A stretch of 17,963 nt of DNA from Obelidium mucronatum (taxonomy: Eukaryota; Chytridiomycota; Chytridiomycetes; Chytridiales; Chytriomycetaceae). Location of the stretch: contig JAIVFH010000480.1 of assembly GCA_025765595.1 (NCBI GenBank), forward strand, positions 1-17,963. Reading direction: 5' to 3'. The stretch's first letter is position 1; each line of letters begins with the position of its first letter. A model generated the notes under the pieces. That model saw nothing but the letters and a program-made list of their open reading frames with translations. It had not been told where the DNA came from and did no database searches. Of the stretch, positions 9,525 through 17,702 are shown one piece after another. A program made the position numbers and the translations under genes.

Positions 9525-9764
9525 AAACAAAAACACGAAAGGCCTTGTCTCTCTCTCTCCAAAATTTATGCACACAAAAGAAATACAATAAATGGTATTG
9601 ATTATGTATCTCTGATGTTCGAAGATGTGTTTTTAAGTACATACATTTTTGTTGACACGGTATTGACTTTATTTGGCATTTACACACATGAAATTGAATT
9701 CGACACTTTCCAACAAACGTAGGGGGGTTTAACACGTGGGAGCACTTTTCTTCAAGCATATAAA
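9525..9764. other. Convergent 3' region between UBA1 and mtSSB
   Basis: 240 bp with no credible gene. An AATAAA at 9587-9592, 63 bp past the UBA1 stop, is a plausible poly(A) signal. The right half should hold the SSB 3' UTR on the other strand. Confidence 0.4.
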
Positions 9765-10424
9765 CTAATGTTGTTGGTGCTGTTCTGCTCCTTCTCGAGA
9801 GCCTGCATGGGACGACGGCGCCATGACCTCCACCTTGTCTGCAGGACCAAAAAAAAAAAAAAAAAACGCGTCAAAAAAAAAAGGGGGAACACGGGAAAAT
9901 GGATAAACCCGGGATTCTCTCTCTCTCACCAGCAACAATGTACGCTCTGGTAGTTTTACCCTCGTCGTCCTTCTGGTATCGCAACGACCCTTCAACAACG
10001 ACTTTTGCACCCTTTGTCACAATCTGACGCGCGTAGACGGGCTTATCGCTGAACCCAAAGTCCTTGATATAGTGCCATGATGTTTCATCTTGCCATTCTC
10101 CGTTGCGGTCTTTAACCCTGCGATTCGTTGCCAGCGAAAAAGACCAGGTTCCACGGACTTGGTCTGACTGTTGGTGTTGTTGTTGCTGTTGCTGTTGTTG
10201 TTGCTGTTGTTGCTGTTGTTGGTCGGGTTGTTGGAAAGGGCGGAATTCAGGGTCGCCTCCCACGCCTCCAGCAAGAATGACTCGATTGAGAGAACCAAAA
10301 GACTGCGGAGTTGTTTTTTTTTTCTCCGTAAGTAATGGAGGGTCCCAAGGTTGGGGAATGGAATACGTACTCTGACGCTGGCGGTGCGAGTTTGAGTTGT
10401 TGCAAGACGACAAAGTCCGAACAT
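9765..10424 (-). CDS. Mitochondrial single-stranded DNA-binding protein, complete copy, 166 aa
   Basis: OB-fold protein that coats single-stranded DNA at mitochondrial replication forks. Reverse-strand exons: 10371-10424, 9930-10302, 9765-9838 (introns 68 and 91 nt). The first exon encodes an 18-residue leader (MFGLCRLATTQTRTASVR), Arg/Thr/Ser-rich and free of acidic residues, as expected for mitochondrial import. Then come LNRVILAGGVGGDPEFR (SSB strand 1), a Gln-rich insert of about 25 residues encoded by mixed CAA/CAG, WSFSLATN, TSWHYIKDFGF and GAKVVVEGSLRYQKDDEGK. The last exon adds a short polar tail. Family length is usual apart from the Gln loop, which replaces the loop after strand 1. 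The gene is divergent from the MORN2-like gene over 79 bp. The start was taken as the only in-frame ATG. Confidence 0.88.
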
Positions 10425-10503
10425 GTTGGTCAAGTCTTTTTTTGATAAAAAATATTATATTTAACACAACAATTATTATAGTACAATAAATTAAGAGAAG
10501 AAA
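10425..10503. promoter_or_regulatory. 79-bp divergent promoter of mtSSB and the MORN2-like gene, copy 1
   Basis: AT-rich spacer between head-to-head start codons, with AAAAAATATTATATTTAA in the middle as a possible TATA-like element. It is copied with almost no change at 13060-13138. Confidence 0.6.
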
Positions 10504-11000
10504 ATGTCAAAGCAAAAGAAATCACCACCTGGAAAAGGAAAAGCCGACTCTGAAGGTTTTGGTGATTTGATTCTCAACCAGCAGCAACGATCAACCTAGT
10601 TGCAACTAACCATACAAAACTCACTCTAAAGCTCCTATTCCCAAGACGGGAGTATACATATTCCCTGATCTATCTCGCTACGGTGCGGCCTTTCGTGATC
10701 GTGATTTCCGTTTTTTTTTAAATTGGAATCCTTCATTTTAAAAAGTATATTCCTTTTGATTTTCTAGAGGGTGCCTTCAAGGAAGCAGATGGAACGTCCG
10801 CAATCATGAGACACGGTGAAGGAAAGCATATTTCACCGGGCTACGTTTATACTGGTAGCTGGGAACTCGATAAAATGCATGGGAAAGGTAGAGGGGATTG
10901 TCTTATAGTTGCCAAACTCCTCCAAAATATAATCTAAGATTAAACAACTTCTTTATTTAGGTCGCTTGGAGTTTGCAAATGGGGCTGTATATGATGTTAG

Positions 11001-11033
<33 letters not shown>

Positions 11034-11256
11034 ACCACCTGCCTATCCTTACCTATTTTCGTTCAAGGGATACTGGAAAGACAATAAATTCATGGGACAA
11101 GGAACATTCACATTCCCCGACACGTCTCAGCTCACTGGTGAATGGGACCAAAGCCGCATCAATGGACCAGGCACGTTCCAAGACAAGAAGGGACAAAATT
11201 GGATAGGTCTCTTTTCACGTGGGTCCGCATCTGCCCTCTCTGCAGAAATACTGTGA
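10504..11256 (+). CDS. MORN-repeat protein, MORN2-like, copy 1, 159 aa
   Basis: Exons 10504-10561, 10632-10709, 10768-10887, 10961-10995 and 11068-11256. The donor of intron 1 may instead lie at 10556, six bases earlier, dropping two residues. The protein has a Lys-rich N-terminus, then GVYIFPDLSRY, then MORN units: YVYTGSWELDKMHGKGRLEF, GAVYDGYWKDNKFMGQGTF, LTGEWDQSRINGPGTF and NWIGLF. The order and the C-terminal part resemble animal MORN2, a small protein of flagellated cells and male germ cells. MORN repeats are beta-hairpins used as structural or membrane-contact modules; the exact role here is inference. Intron 4 (10996-11067) contains 28 consecutive T. The gene is convergent with 14-3-3 copy 1, with 106 bp between stops. 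Confidence 0.8.
11001..11028. repeat. Poly-T tract of 28 in MORN2-like intron 4, copy 1
   Basis: A homopolymer of 28 T followed by AG, but the acceptor that keeps the reading frame is the next AG at 11066-11067. The duplicate at 13628-13657 has 30 T. Confidence 0.9.
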
Positions 11257-11362
11257 ATCTTTTGTTTCGTGTTTTTTTTTAAAGGTTTTTCAAAGTTTTT
11301 TGTTTCAAAGTAAAAAAAAAACATCCAACAAAACATCAAAAATCAACTCCTATCCCCCCCCT

Positions 11363-12610
11363 TTAGCTCTGAGCCTCGGCTTCCTCAGGCTTCTCCTCCG
11401 CCTTCTCAACCTCAGCTGCAACAATTTTAATAAAATTTGAATGAGTTACTTGAGGGGGGAAAAAACAAGAATTTAAAATTTAAGAAAATAACATACCATC
11501 GGTAAGGTCAGAAGTCCAGAGAGTCAAGTTGTCTCTGAGGAGCTGCATAATCAAGGTAGAGTCCTTGTAAGACTCTTCGCTAAGAGTGTCAAGCTCGGCA
11601 ATAGCATCGTCAAAGGCCTGCTTGGCCAAGTGGCAAGCACGGTCTGGAGAGTTAAGAATCTCGTAGTAGAAGTCGGAGAAGTTCAAGGCAAGACCAAGAC
11701 GGATTGGGTGGGTTGGGGCGAGCTCGGTGGAGGCAATGTCAGTGGCGGCTTTGTAGGCTTCGTGGGCGTGTCCGGCAGAGTCCTTTCGCTTGTCACCGGT
11801 GGCGAACTCGGCAAGGTAACGGTGGTAGTCTCCCTTCCTATTTTTGTTTTGGAATGGGCAGCTTGGTTTTTAACAACCGAAAGAAAAAAATCGGCAATGA
11901 CGAACAAACAGACTCACATCTTGTAGTAAAACACCTTGGATTCACCAGCTTCAGCAGATGGAATCAAGTGCTCATCGAGAACAGCAAGAATGTCAGAGCA
12001 AACGTCCTGGAGCTCCTGCTCAATCTTGTTACGGTACGCCTTGATCTTGGTAACCTGTCCTTCGTTGCCCTTGATCTCCTCCTTTTGTTCAATGGAGGAA
12101 ACAATTCTCCAGGAACCACGACGTCCTCCAATAATGTTCTTGTAGGCGACAGACAACAAGTTACGTTCTTCGACAGTCAATTCGACTCCCAACTACTACC
12201 ACAACAAAAAAAAACGGTTAAAATTCGGATACGATAACAGAAACAGGAATGAAAAAATATCAACACACCTTGGCAACCTCCTATTGAAGCAGGACATTGA
12301 TCAATTTTAAAAAAAGGGTTGCACGGTTTAGAAAAAAATCGAGACACCCGCGATATCCTAAGAGCGGGCGATCGCAGCAACAAAAACAACAAACCTTCAT
12401 GAAGGTGACCATTTCTATGTAAATAAAAGGGATTGCAAGAAAGGGTTAGGATCAGTACTTGGCGGCGGCAATTAAAAAAAAAACAGCAATAATTGGTTCC
12501 TTATTTAGGTGGGATAACGCACCATCGTAACGCTCAGCCTGCTCGGCAAGCTTGGCCATGTATACTTGGTCTTCACGTGGGACAGCTATTGGAAAAGGAG
12601 CGGTCAGCAT
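11363..12610 (-). CDS. 14-3-3 protein, copy 1, 262 aa with a recombinant 5' end
   Basis: Dimeric adaptor that binds phosphoserine/threonine motifs. Reverse-strand exons: 12523-12610, 12395-12414 (20 nt), 12269-12280 (12 nt), 11918-12192, 11497-11837, 11363-11415. Visible are [31 protein letters not shown] (signature 1), GGRRGSWR, the phosphate-binding Arg-Tyr pair in [41 protein letters not shown] (signature 2) and an acidic tail. The N-terminal start proposed here (ATG at 12608-12610) reads through what is a splice acceptor in copy 2; it is in frame only because this copy has one fewer T in the pyrimidine tract. The alternative start is the internal Met of YMAKLAEQ. Upstream lies the truncated SSB instead of the native 5' region. 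Val to Asp at residue 187 breaks the conserved FSVFYYEI core. Confidence 0.88.
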
Positions 12611-13059
12611 CTAATTTGACTCTTGTGGCAATTCAACAACGACTTTTGCACCCTTTGTCACAATCTGACGCGCGTAGACGGGCTTATCGCTGAACCCAAA
12701 GTCCTTGATATAGTGCCATGATGTTTCATTTTGCCATTCTCCGTTGCGGTCTTTCACACTGCGATTCGTTGCCAGCGAAGAAGACCAGGTTCCACGGACT
12801 TGGTCTGACTGTTGGTGTTGTTGTTGTTGTTGTTGCTGCCGTTGTTGTTGTTGCTGCTGTTGGTCGGGTTGTTGGAAAGGGCCTCCCACGCCTCCAGCAA
12901 GAATGACTCGATTGAGAGAACCAAAAGACTGTGGTGTGTTGTTTTAATTTTTTTTCTCTGAGTGATGGGTAGTTCTATGCTATGGATAGGGAATGGAACA
13001 CGTACTCTGACGCTGGCGGTGCGAGTTTGAGTTGTTGCAAGACGACAAAGTCCGAACAT
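12611..13059 (-). pseudogene. mtSSB copy 2, truncated at the duplication junction (123 aa)
   Basis: Exons 13006-13059 and 12611-12928 on the reverse strand, with the intron, leader peptide and promoter all preserved. The SSB sequence stops after GAKVVVE at the junction and continues with five foreign residues (LPQESN minus the shared first base) to a TAG at 12611-12613. Lost are the last OB-fold strands (GSLRYQK onwards) and the third exon. Further damage: a 15-nt in-frame deletion removing DPEFR from the conserved first strand, Phe to Ser in WSFSLATN, Arg to Ser in NRRVKD and Asp to Asn in EWQDE. The Gln tract is shorter and interrupted by an Arg. It could still be translated, but a working OB fold is unlikely. 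Confidence 0.8.
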
Positions 13060-13138
13060 GTTGGTCAAGTCTTTTTTTGATAAAAAATATTATATTTAAC
13101 ACAACAATTATTATAGTACAATAAATTAAGAAAAGAAA
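13060..13138. promoter_or_regulatory. 79-bp divergent promoter, copy 2
   Basis: Same length and nearly the same sequence as 10425-10503, including the TATA-like AT-rich core. It should still drive MORN2-like copy 2 and the truncated SSB. Confidence 0.55.
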
Positions 13139-13625
13139 ATGTCAAAGCAAAAGAAATCACCACCTGGAAAAGGAAAAGCTGACTCTGAAGGTTTTGGTGA
13201 TTTGATTCTCTCGATCAATACCTAATCGCAACTTAACATACAAAACTCACTCTCTCAAGCTCCTATTCCCAAGACAGGAGTATACATATTCCCTGATCTA
13301 TCTCGCTACGGTGCGGCCTTTCGTGATCGTGATTTCCGTTTTTTTTAAATTGGAATCCTTCATTTTAAAAAGTATATTCCTTTTGATTTTCTAGAGGGTG
13401 CCTTCAAGGAAGCAGATGGTACGTCCGCAATCATGAGACACGGTGAAGGAAAGCATATTTCGCCGGGCTACGTTTATACTGGTAGCTGGGAACTCGATAA
13501 AATGCATGGGAAAGGTAGAGCGGATTATCTTATAGTTGCCAAACTCCTCCAAAATATAATCTAAGATAAAATAACTTCTTTATTTAGGTCGCTTGGAGTT
13601 TGCAAATGGGGCTGTATATGATGTT

Positions 13626-13662
<37 letters not shown>

Positions 13663-13885
13663 ACCACCTGCCTATCCTTACCTATTTTCGTTCAAGGGAT
13701 ACTGGAAAGACAATAAATTCATGGGTCAAGGAACATTCACATTCCCCGACACGTCTCAGCTCACTGGTGAATGGGACCAAAGCCGCATCAATGGACCAGG
13801 CACGTTCCAAGACAAGAAGGGACAAAATTGGATAGGTCTCTTTTCACGTGGGTCCGCATCTGCCCTCTCTGCAGAAATACTGTGA
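13139..13885 (+). CDS. MORN-repeat protein, MORN2-like, copy 2, 159 aa
   Basis: Exons 13139-13196, 13260-13337, 13395-13514, 13588-13622 and 13697-13885. All exon differences from copy 1 that I found (at least five, e.g. GCC/GCT, ACG/ACA, GGA/GGT) are synonymous, so both genes encode the same protein by my reading. Intron 1 has clearly diverged between the copies, which shows that selection, not just recency, has kept the coding part. Intron 4 is 74 nt here (30 T) against 72 nt in copy 1. It has the same divergent promoter and convergent 14-3-3 neighbour as copy 1. Role as for copy 1: MORN units in a short protein like MORN2. Confidence 0.8.
13628..13657. repeat. Poly-T tract of 30 in MORN2-like intron 4, copy 2
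   Basis: Counterpart of the 28-T run at 11001-11028, two bases longer. Confidence 0.9.
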
Positions 13886-13992
13886 ATCTTTTGTTTCGTG
13901 TTTTTTTTTTAAAGGTTTTTCAAAGTTTTTTGTTTCAAAGTAAAAAAAAAACATCCAACAAAACATCAAAAATCAACTCCTATCCCCCCCCT

Positions 13993-15195
13993 TTAGCTCT
14001 GAGCCTCGGCTTCCTCAGGCTTCTCCTCCGCCTTCTCAACCTCAGCTAAAACAATTTAAATAAATTTTAATGAGTTGCAGTAAAAAAACCAAATAAAATC
14101 AAACAAACCATCGGTAAGGTCAGAAGTCCAGAGAGTCAAGTTGTCTCTGAGGAGCTGCATAATCAAGGTAGAGTCCTTGTAAGACTCTTCACTAAGAGTG
14201 TCAAGCTCGGCAATAGCATCGTCAAAGGCCTGCTTGGCCAAGTGGCAAGCACGGTCTGGAGAGTTAAGAATCTCGTAGTAGAAGACGGAGAAGTTCAAGG
14301 CAAGACCAAGACGGATTGGGTGAGTTGGGGCGAGCTCGGTGGAGGCAATGTCAGTGGCGGCTTTGTAGGCTTCGTGGGCGTGTCCGGCAGAGTCCTTTCG
14401 CTTGTCACCGGTGGCGAACTCGGCAAGGTAACGGTGGTAGTCTCCCTTCCTATTTTTGTTTTGGAATGGACAGCTTGGTTTTTAACAACCGAACGAAAAA
14501 AATCGGCAATGACGAACAAACAAACTCACATCTTGTAGTAAAACACCTTGGATTCACCAGCTTCAGCAGATGGAATCAAGTGCTCATCGAGAACAGCAAG
14601 AATGTCAGAGCAAACGTCCTGGAGCTCCTGCTCAATCTTGTTACGGTACGCCTTGATCTTGGTAACCTGTCCTTCGTTGCCCTTGATCTCCTCCTTTTGT
14701 TCAATGGAGGAAACAATTCTCCAGGAACCACGACGTCCTCCAATAACGTTCTTGTAGGCGACAGACAACAAGTTACGTTCTTCGACAGTCAATTCGACTC
14801 CCAACTACCACAACAACAAAAAAAAACGGTTTAAATGCGGAGACAATAACAGAAACAGGAATGAAAAGATATCAACACACCTTGGCAACCTCCTATTGAA
14901 GCAACACATTGATCAATTTTAAAAAAAGGGTTGAACGGTTTAGAAAAAATTCGAGACACCCGCGATATCCTAAGAGCGGGCGATCGCAGCAACAAAAACA
15001 ACAAACCTTCATGAAGGTGACCATTTCTATTTATAAAAGGATTGCAAGAAAGGGGTAGGATCAGTATTTGGCGGCGGCAATTAAAAAAAAAACAGCAATA
15101 ATTGGTTCCTTATTTAGGGTGGGATAACGCACCATCGTAACGCTCAGCCTGCTCGGCAAGCTTGGCCATGTATACTTGGTCTTCACGTGGGACAG
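13993..15195 (-). CDS. 14-3-3 protein, copy 2 (native 5' context)
   Basis: Reverse-strand exons: 15133-15195, 15007-15026 (20 nt), 14881-14892 (12 nt), 14530-14804, 14109-14449, 13993-14045. The protein is the same as copy 1 except that this one keeps the family consensus at both differing sites (AYKNV and FSVFYYEI). The first exon listed begins after a good acceptor (pyrimidine tract, CAATAG) in phase 1, so a short 5' exon with the start codon should lie upstream. The best candidate is ATGTGGT at 15288-15294 with a 92-nt intron 15196-15287, giving 256 aa, but its donor is weak (GTTTTT). The fallback start is the Met of YMAKLAEQ at 15167-15169 (245 aa). Length and all signature motifs fit an active 14-3-3. 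This copy is the likely ancestor in position. Confidence 0.9.
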
Positions 15196-15248
15196 CTATT
15201 GGAAAAAGGAGCGGTCAGCATCTAATTTGACTCTTCCTGGCAATTCAA

Positions 15249-15867
15249 GCAAATATATCCTCCGATACGACATCCAAAAAAAAAAACACCACATCCTGCC
15301 GCACAATTCGATCTCACTAGAAGACCCTTGTAACACAGCAGCCGATCCCTGCGAACCCTTCCGAAGTGTCCTCGAGCAACTATGAATTTTTAAGACCCAA
15401 AACACTATAATAACTCTGACGCGGCACCCTCGACCCCTAGAGCCCGTCGAGTCAGATCCATAACAGCCGTTCTATGCGATCGATCTCGGCTGATGTGGCC
15501 ACGCTGCTGACGGAAGGGGAGGGGGGTGGTGGGGCAGGACAGGAGGGGGACGAAAGAGACACCAACCCATTGTTCAGAAATTCGTGTTTTTTTTTCTTCG
15601 TTTGCACTTTTCACTTTCAACTCCCCCCTTAACACGTTAATTTTTTTTCTTTGATGTTCTTCTTCTTCTACTTTCATATTTATGTGCCAACAACAACGAC
15701 CAAAGCCAAAATGAGATTTATTCAACCCCCCCTTTCCCGCCCAGAGAGAAAAAGCGATAACCAAAAAATGAAAGAAATTAAAAAAAAATATAGTGAAGAG
15801 CCTGAGAACAAACACAGAGACAACAGCAGCGGAGAAAAAAAAAAACCCTCTCCCCCCTAAACATTCT
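15249..15867. other. 619-bp spacer upstream of 14-3-3 copy 2 and downstream of V-ATPase C
   Basis: The left part should hold the native 14-3-3 promoter and leader on the reverse strand. The middle has a short forward frame at 15474-15632 that starts with a polar, Gly/Glu-rich sequence. The right part (15590-15860) is full of A, T and C homopolymers and a TTC run, and is probably V-ATPase C 3' UTR. No recognisable gene. Confidence 0.4.
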
Positions 15868-17702
15868 CTACTTGTTGGAATCAATCCAGAACGCATTCAC
15901 TGCAAACAACACAGCCGGACAATAGTCTTTGTCGCCTAATAACAACTGCAGGTTCTCTTCAAGTTGATCATCCGCTGCCGCTCCAGCACTATTGCCGGCT
16001 CCTCCCAATTTCGCGAAATGCAAGTTGATGGCGTCGCGCAGTTTTTTCTCGTTTTGCTTTGGCTTCAACTGTCGGGGGGGAAAAAAAAATGCAATGCAAT
16101 TGTTTAGGAACACACACAACACGCATCAGAAACACATCTTTTTCACGTGTACCTTAACAACCATTGGTTGGAAATCAGGCGGTAAACCATATCGCAGAAT
16201 AGATTCAACATAGACCCGAAGTGTTTTGATATGGATCCAACAAGAAAACACTTCGCCAAAGTTGGTTTTACAGAGACGAAGGAGGGTTGTCTAGGGAAGG
16301 ACGATGGGTTGAGAGATTAAAATGGATTTTTTTTTTTTTTTTACCCATTGTTCCTTTTCGGCAGCACCTGCTTCCGCGAGTGCTCTTTTCTCCATCGCCA
16401 TTTGCTGTTCGTTCCATTTGAAATCGCGAACAATAAATCTTAAAAAAAAATGGATTAGGTTAAATCTCAAGGGGGGAAAAACAAAAGACAGCAAAAAAAA
16501 AAAAGGCACTTGCTTTTCGGCACGAGCCTTTGTGGTAAATTCTTCAACAACTCGTTGGAATAATGTAACCGTGAATAAAGCGTATTCGTCATCCTCGGCG
16601 ATACGCCTTTTTTTAAGAGCATAAAGGTTACGTTCAAATACACACAAAAAAATATCATTCGCCCTTACACTGATGAACGTGGAACCACCATTTGAGTTAA
16701 TGATTCATATGAATTGAGCCATTCCTTTTCCAAAGCCCTTTAAATACAAAACCAAAAAACAAGTAAATAACCAAAATCAAAAAAGAAAGAAAGAAAAACA
16801 ATTACTTTGGAACAGCGACAAGAACTGTGATTAGATACTCCGAGTCCAAAACAAAATGCTCTTTTTTGACAACATCGTTCACGCTTCTGATGGAGAGGTT
16901 TCCACTGTTGTTGTTTGCGAAAAAAGAGAACGCGCTTTTTTAGAAACCTTTAAAAAAAACATGGTTTTGTTTTTCTTTTACGTTTGCTTTCGTTGCATCC
17001 CGGAAAGAGAAGTCTTGACAGTGGAATAGCTCTGCATCTTATTTTTCATGAGAGTTTCAATAGAATTGACTTCCTAAGGATTTGATGAAGGTATTCATTC
17101 AACGCATTTCAAAAAAAAGAATGAGAGTTGAAAGAAGAAAAAAATAAAAACCTGAGTTATCAGATCCGTCAATTCCCGCAAACTTTTATCCGTTCTATAC
17201 TTCATGGTGTTCCATTGGAATGACTTGAGGTATTGGTCAATCGACTCTGTTCAAAAGAAGAGAGCCGCCGTCAACGCCATATTTCTTTCACTCAAAATCC
17301 TCACTTTCGTTGACAGACAAGTTGCTTCGCCACTGATCCAAATCGTTGTTCAAGAGTGCACGGAGGTTGTCTCCAATCTTCATTGTGACCGATTCGAACG
17401 TGGCATCCGCCTTCACCAAATCATCCGAAAGCACCACCAAAGTGTCCAAGGTTCCGACCTATTTGTGTTTTTTGTTGGGAGGTTGGGGGGTCGATGTAAG
17501 AGGGGTTGGGTGTTTCTGGTGTGTTGCGTTCTCTTTGGTTCTTGCGAGGGAGGTGGGTCACCTTTGCAAGTCGGAAGGTTTTGGTTTTTACAACGGGAAT
17601 ACTTCTTATAGCTCGGCCGCTCTTTGACGCGATCTTTTCGCGTTAGTTCGAGACAGTCTCTTGTTTTGTTGGGTTTGGCGGTGCTGAAATGAGCCAGTAC
17701 AT
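15868..17702 (-). CDS. ATP6V1C: V-type ATPase V1 subunit C, 391 codons, with an in-frame TAA at codon 20
   Basis: Stator subunit linking the V1 motor to the V0 proton channel and controlling their reversible assembly on vacuole and endosome membranes. Ten reverse-strand exons: 17562-17702, 17305-17458, 17152-17246, 16982-17073, 16806-16904, 16669-16737, 16514-16606, 16345-16438, 16153-16290, 15868-16068. Family landmarks: MYWLISAPP at the N-terminus, [81 protein letters not shown] and [11 protein letters not shown]. Length is close to human (382). Every junction keeps frame. Intron 16439-16513 uses GC-AG. Codon 20 is TAA (17643-17645) in an otherwise collinear first exon, so the gene is either spliced in a way I cannot fix, read through, mis-sequenced or recently broken. 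Confidence 0.9.

Larger units (their letters stand above)
9991..12631. repeat. Tandem duplication, unit 1 (2641 bp)
   Basis: Runs from inside SSB exon 2 through the MORN2-like gene and 14-3-3 copy 1 to just upstream of its first coding exon. It is repeated directly as unit 2 at 12632-15248. Exons are nearly identical; introns and spacers carry small indels. Confidence 0.95.
12632..15248. repeat. Tandem duplication, unit 2 (2617 bp)
   Basis: Direct copy of 9991-12631. The TTCAA at 12632-12636 is shared by the SSB end (9991-9995) and the 14-3-3 upstream end (15244-15248), so the junction can be anywhere within these five bases. Sequence past 15248 is unique. Confidence 0.95.

Noticed and set aside
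10103..10375. Forward frame with a long poly-Cys run
   Set aside because: It is the reverse complement reading of the poly-Gln tract of mtSSB.
11630..12237. Forward open frames of 98-177 codons over 14-3-3 copy 1, repeated at 14242-14834
   Set aside because: They are antisense to 14-3-3 exons and cross its introns; the reverse strand carries both family signatures.
15417..15508. Alternative first exon for 14-3-3 copy 2 starting at the reverse-strand ATG near 15462
   Set aside because: The intron needed would be over 220 nt, twice the longest intron in the window, with a poor donor.
15405..15896. Reverse open frame of 163 codons overlapping the V-ATPase C stop
   Set aside because: The translation is homopolymer-derived Phe runs and has no domain; the part near 15868-15896 is in a different frame from the real V-ATPase C end.
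17643..17645. Reassigned stop code (TAA read as Gln)
   Set aside because: TAA, TAG and TGA all end other conserved genes at the expected family length, and no other in-frame stop is needed in over 3000 codons of recognised genes.
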